Positions 6,262-6,376 of a stretch of 6,376 bases of DNA are shown piece after piece. The first letter of the stretch is position 1. Each line of letters starts with the position of its first letter. Source of the stretch: Methanobacteriota archaeon (lineage in GTDB: Archaea > Halobacteriota > Methanosarcinia > Methanosarcinales > Methanosarcinaceae); assembly GCA_030837265.1 (NCBI GenBank), contig JAUPKV010000647.1:1-6376 (forward strand). The letters are read 5' to 3'. The notes under the pieces were generated by a model. It had not been told where the DNA came from, did no database searches, and was given only the letters and a program-made list of their open reading frames with translations. A program made the position numbers and the translations under genes.

Positions 6262-6376
6262 CATTGCTCAATTTACTTTTTCGAATTTGATACCGTGATC
6301 CCCAGGGCAAGGCTTTGTGTGATCGTTGCCACCCCTCCATATCTCGTCAGGAATGCCGCCAGGGAAAGCATTACAT
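6255..6376 (-). repeat. Second copy of a diverged duplication (partner 4204-4325)
   Basis: Aligned by hand without gaps at an offset of 2051 bp, this segment matches 4204-4325 at about 100 of 122 positions (82%). Similarity begins at the T-run just past the stop codon and continues to the window edge. The copies have the same orientation, so this is a direct duplication or two separately acquired paralogues. Confidence 0.85.
6268..6376 (-). CDS. Small Cys/His-rich protein of unknown function, copy 2 (3' end only)
   Basis: The last 36 codons plus part of one more are in the window; the start lies beyond the right edge. The translation begins CNAFPGGIPDEIWRGGNDH and ends KPCPGDHGIKFEKVN, differing from copy 1 at about seven of the last 35 positions. 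Changes fall mostly in loops while the FP..IPDEIWRG and GDHGI.FEKVN blocks are kept, which suggests selection on protein. The stop is TGA at 6268-6270. Function unknown, as for copy 1. Confidence 0.75.
   Translation of the reverse strand, partial: CNAFPGGIPDEIWRGGNDHTKPCPGDHGIKFEKVN

Noticed and set aside
4204..6376. Insertion sequence bounded by the direct copies
   Set aside because: No transposase, no terminal inverted repeats and no target-site duplication are visible; the repeated part is coding sequence.

Overview
The window looks archaeal, most likely Methanosarcina or a close relative. This is inferred from TTTATATA-type box A promoters, strong GGAGG ribosome sites with GTG starts, AT-rich spacers and the style of the genes. 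No rRNA or tRNA is present to fix the taxonomy. Every gene I can support is on the minus strand, so the window reads from right to left.

The left part (1-3874) is the tail of a BREX phage-defence locus. A complete pglZ (899 aa, alkaline-phosphatase-superfamily fold) is followed after 116 bp by brxL. The brxL gene (AAA+/Lon-like) is cut by the left edge after 352 codons, but its Walker A and B motifs are inside the window. In the usual type 1 order, brxA-brxB-brxC-pglX would lie just upstream of pglZ. Here they are absent from the 2.5 kb to the right, so the locus is rearranged, split or interrupted.

The middle part (3875-5483) is an accessory scrapyard. It holds an AT-rich spacer with a good box A beside a palindrome (3875-4216) and a 76-aa Cys/His-rich orphan protein (4217-4447). 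Next comes a decayed C-terminal remnant of an AlbA_2/RecG-like ATP-binding regulator (4464-4907). Two 12-bp tandem arrays in this remnant are the PELR and TEQV linker repeats of that protein family, now spread over different frames. A 576-bp stretch with more short repeats follows (11-bp units and a 17-bp spaced repeat), with no supportable gene.

The right part (5484-6376) is a compact two-gene unit with its own box A and ribosome site. A 47-aa protein is followed 2 bp later by a 184-aa GNAT acetyltransferase. The layout resembles GNAT toxin-antitoxin operons, but the small partner does not look like the usual ribbon-helix-helix (DUF1778) antitoxin. At the right edge is the 3' end of a second copy of the Cys/His-rich gene, about 82% identical in DNA to the one at 4217-4447. 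The two paralogues bracket the pseudogene and the GNAT unit.

Together this reads as a defence-island segment: BREX effectors, a probable toxin-antitoxin pair, a dead regulator and duplicated orphan genes.
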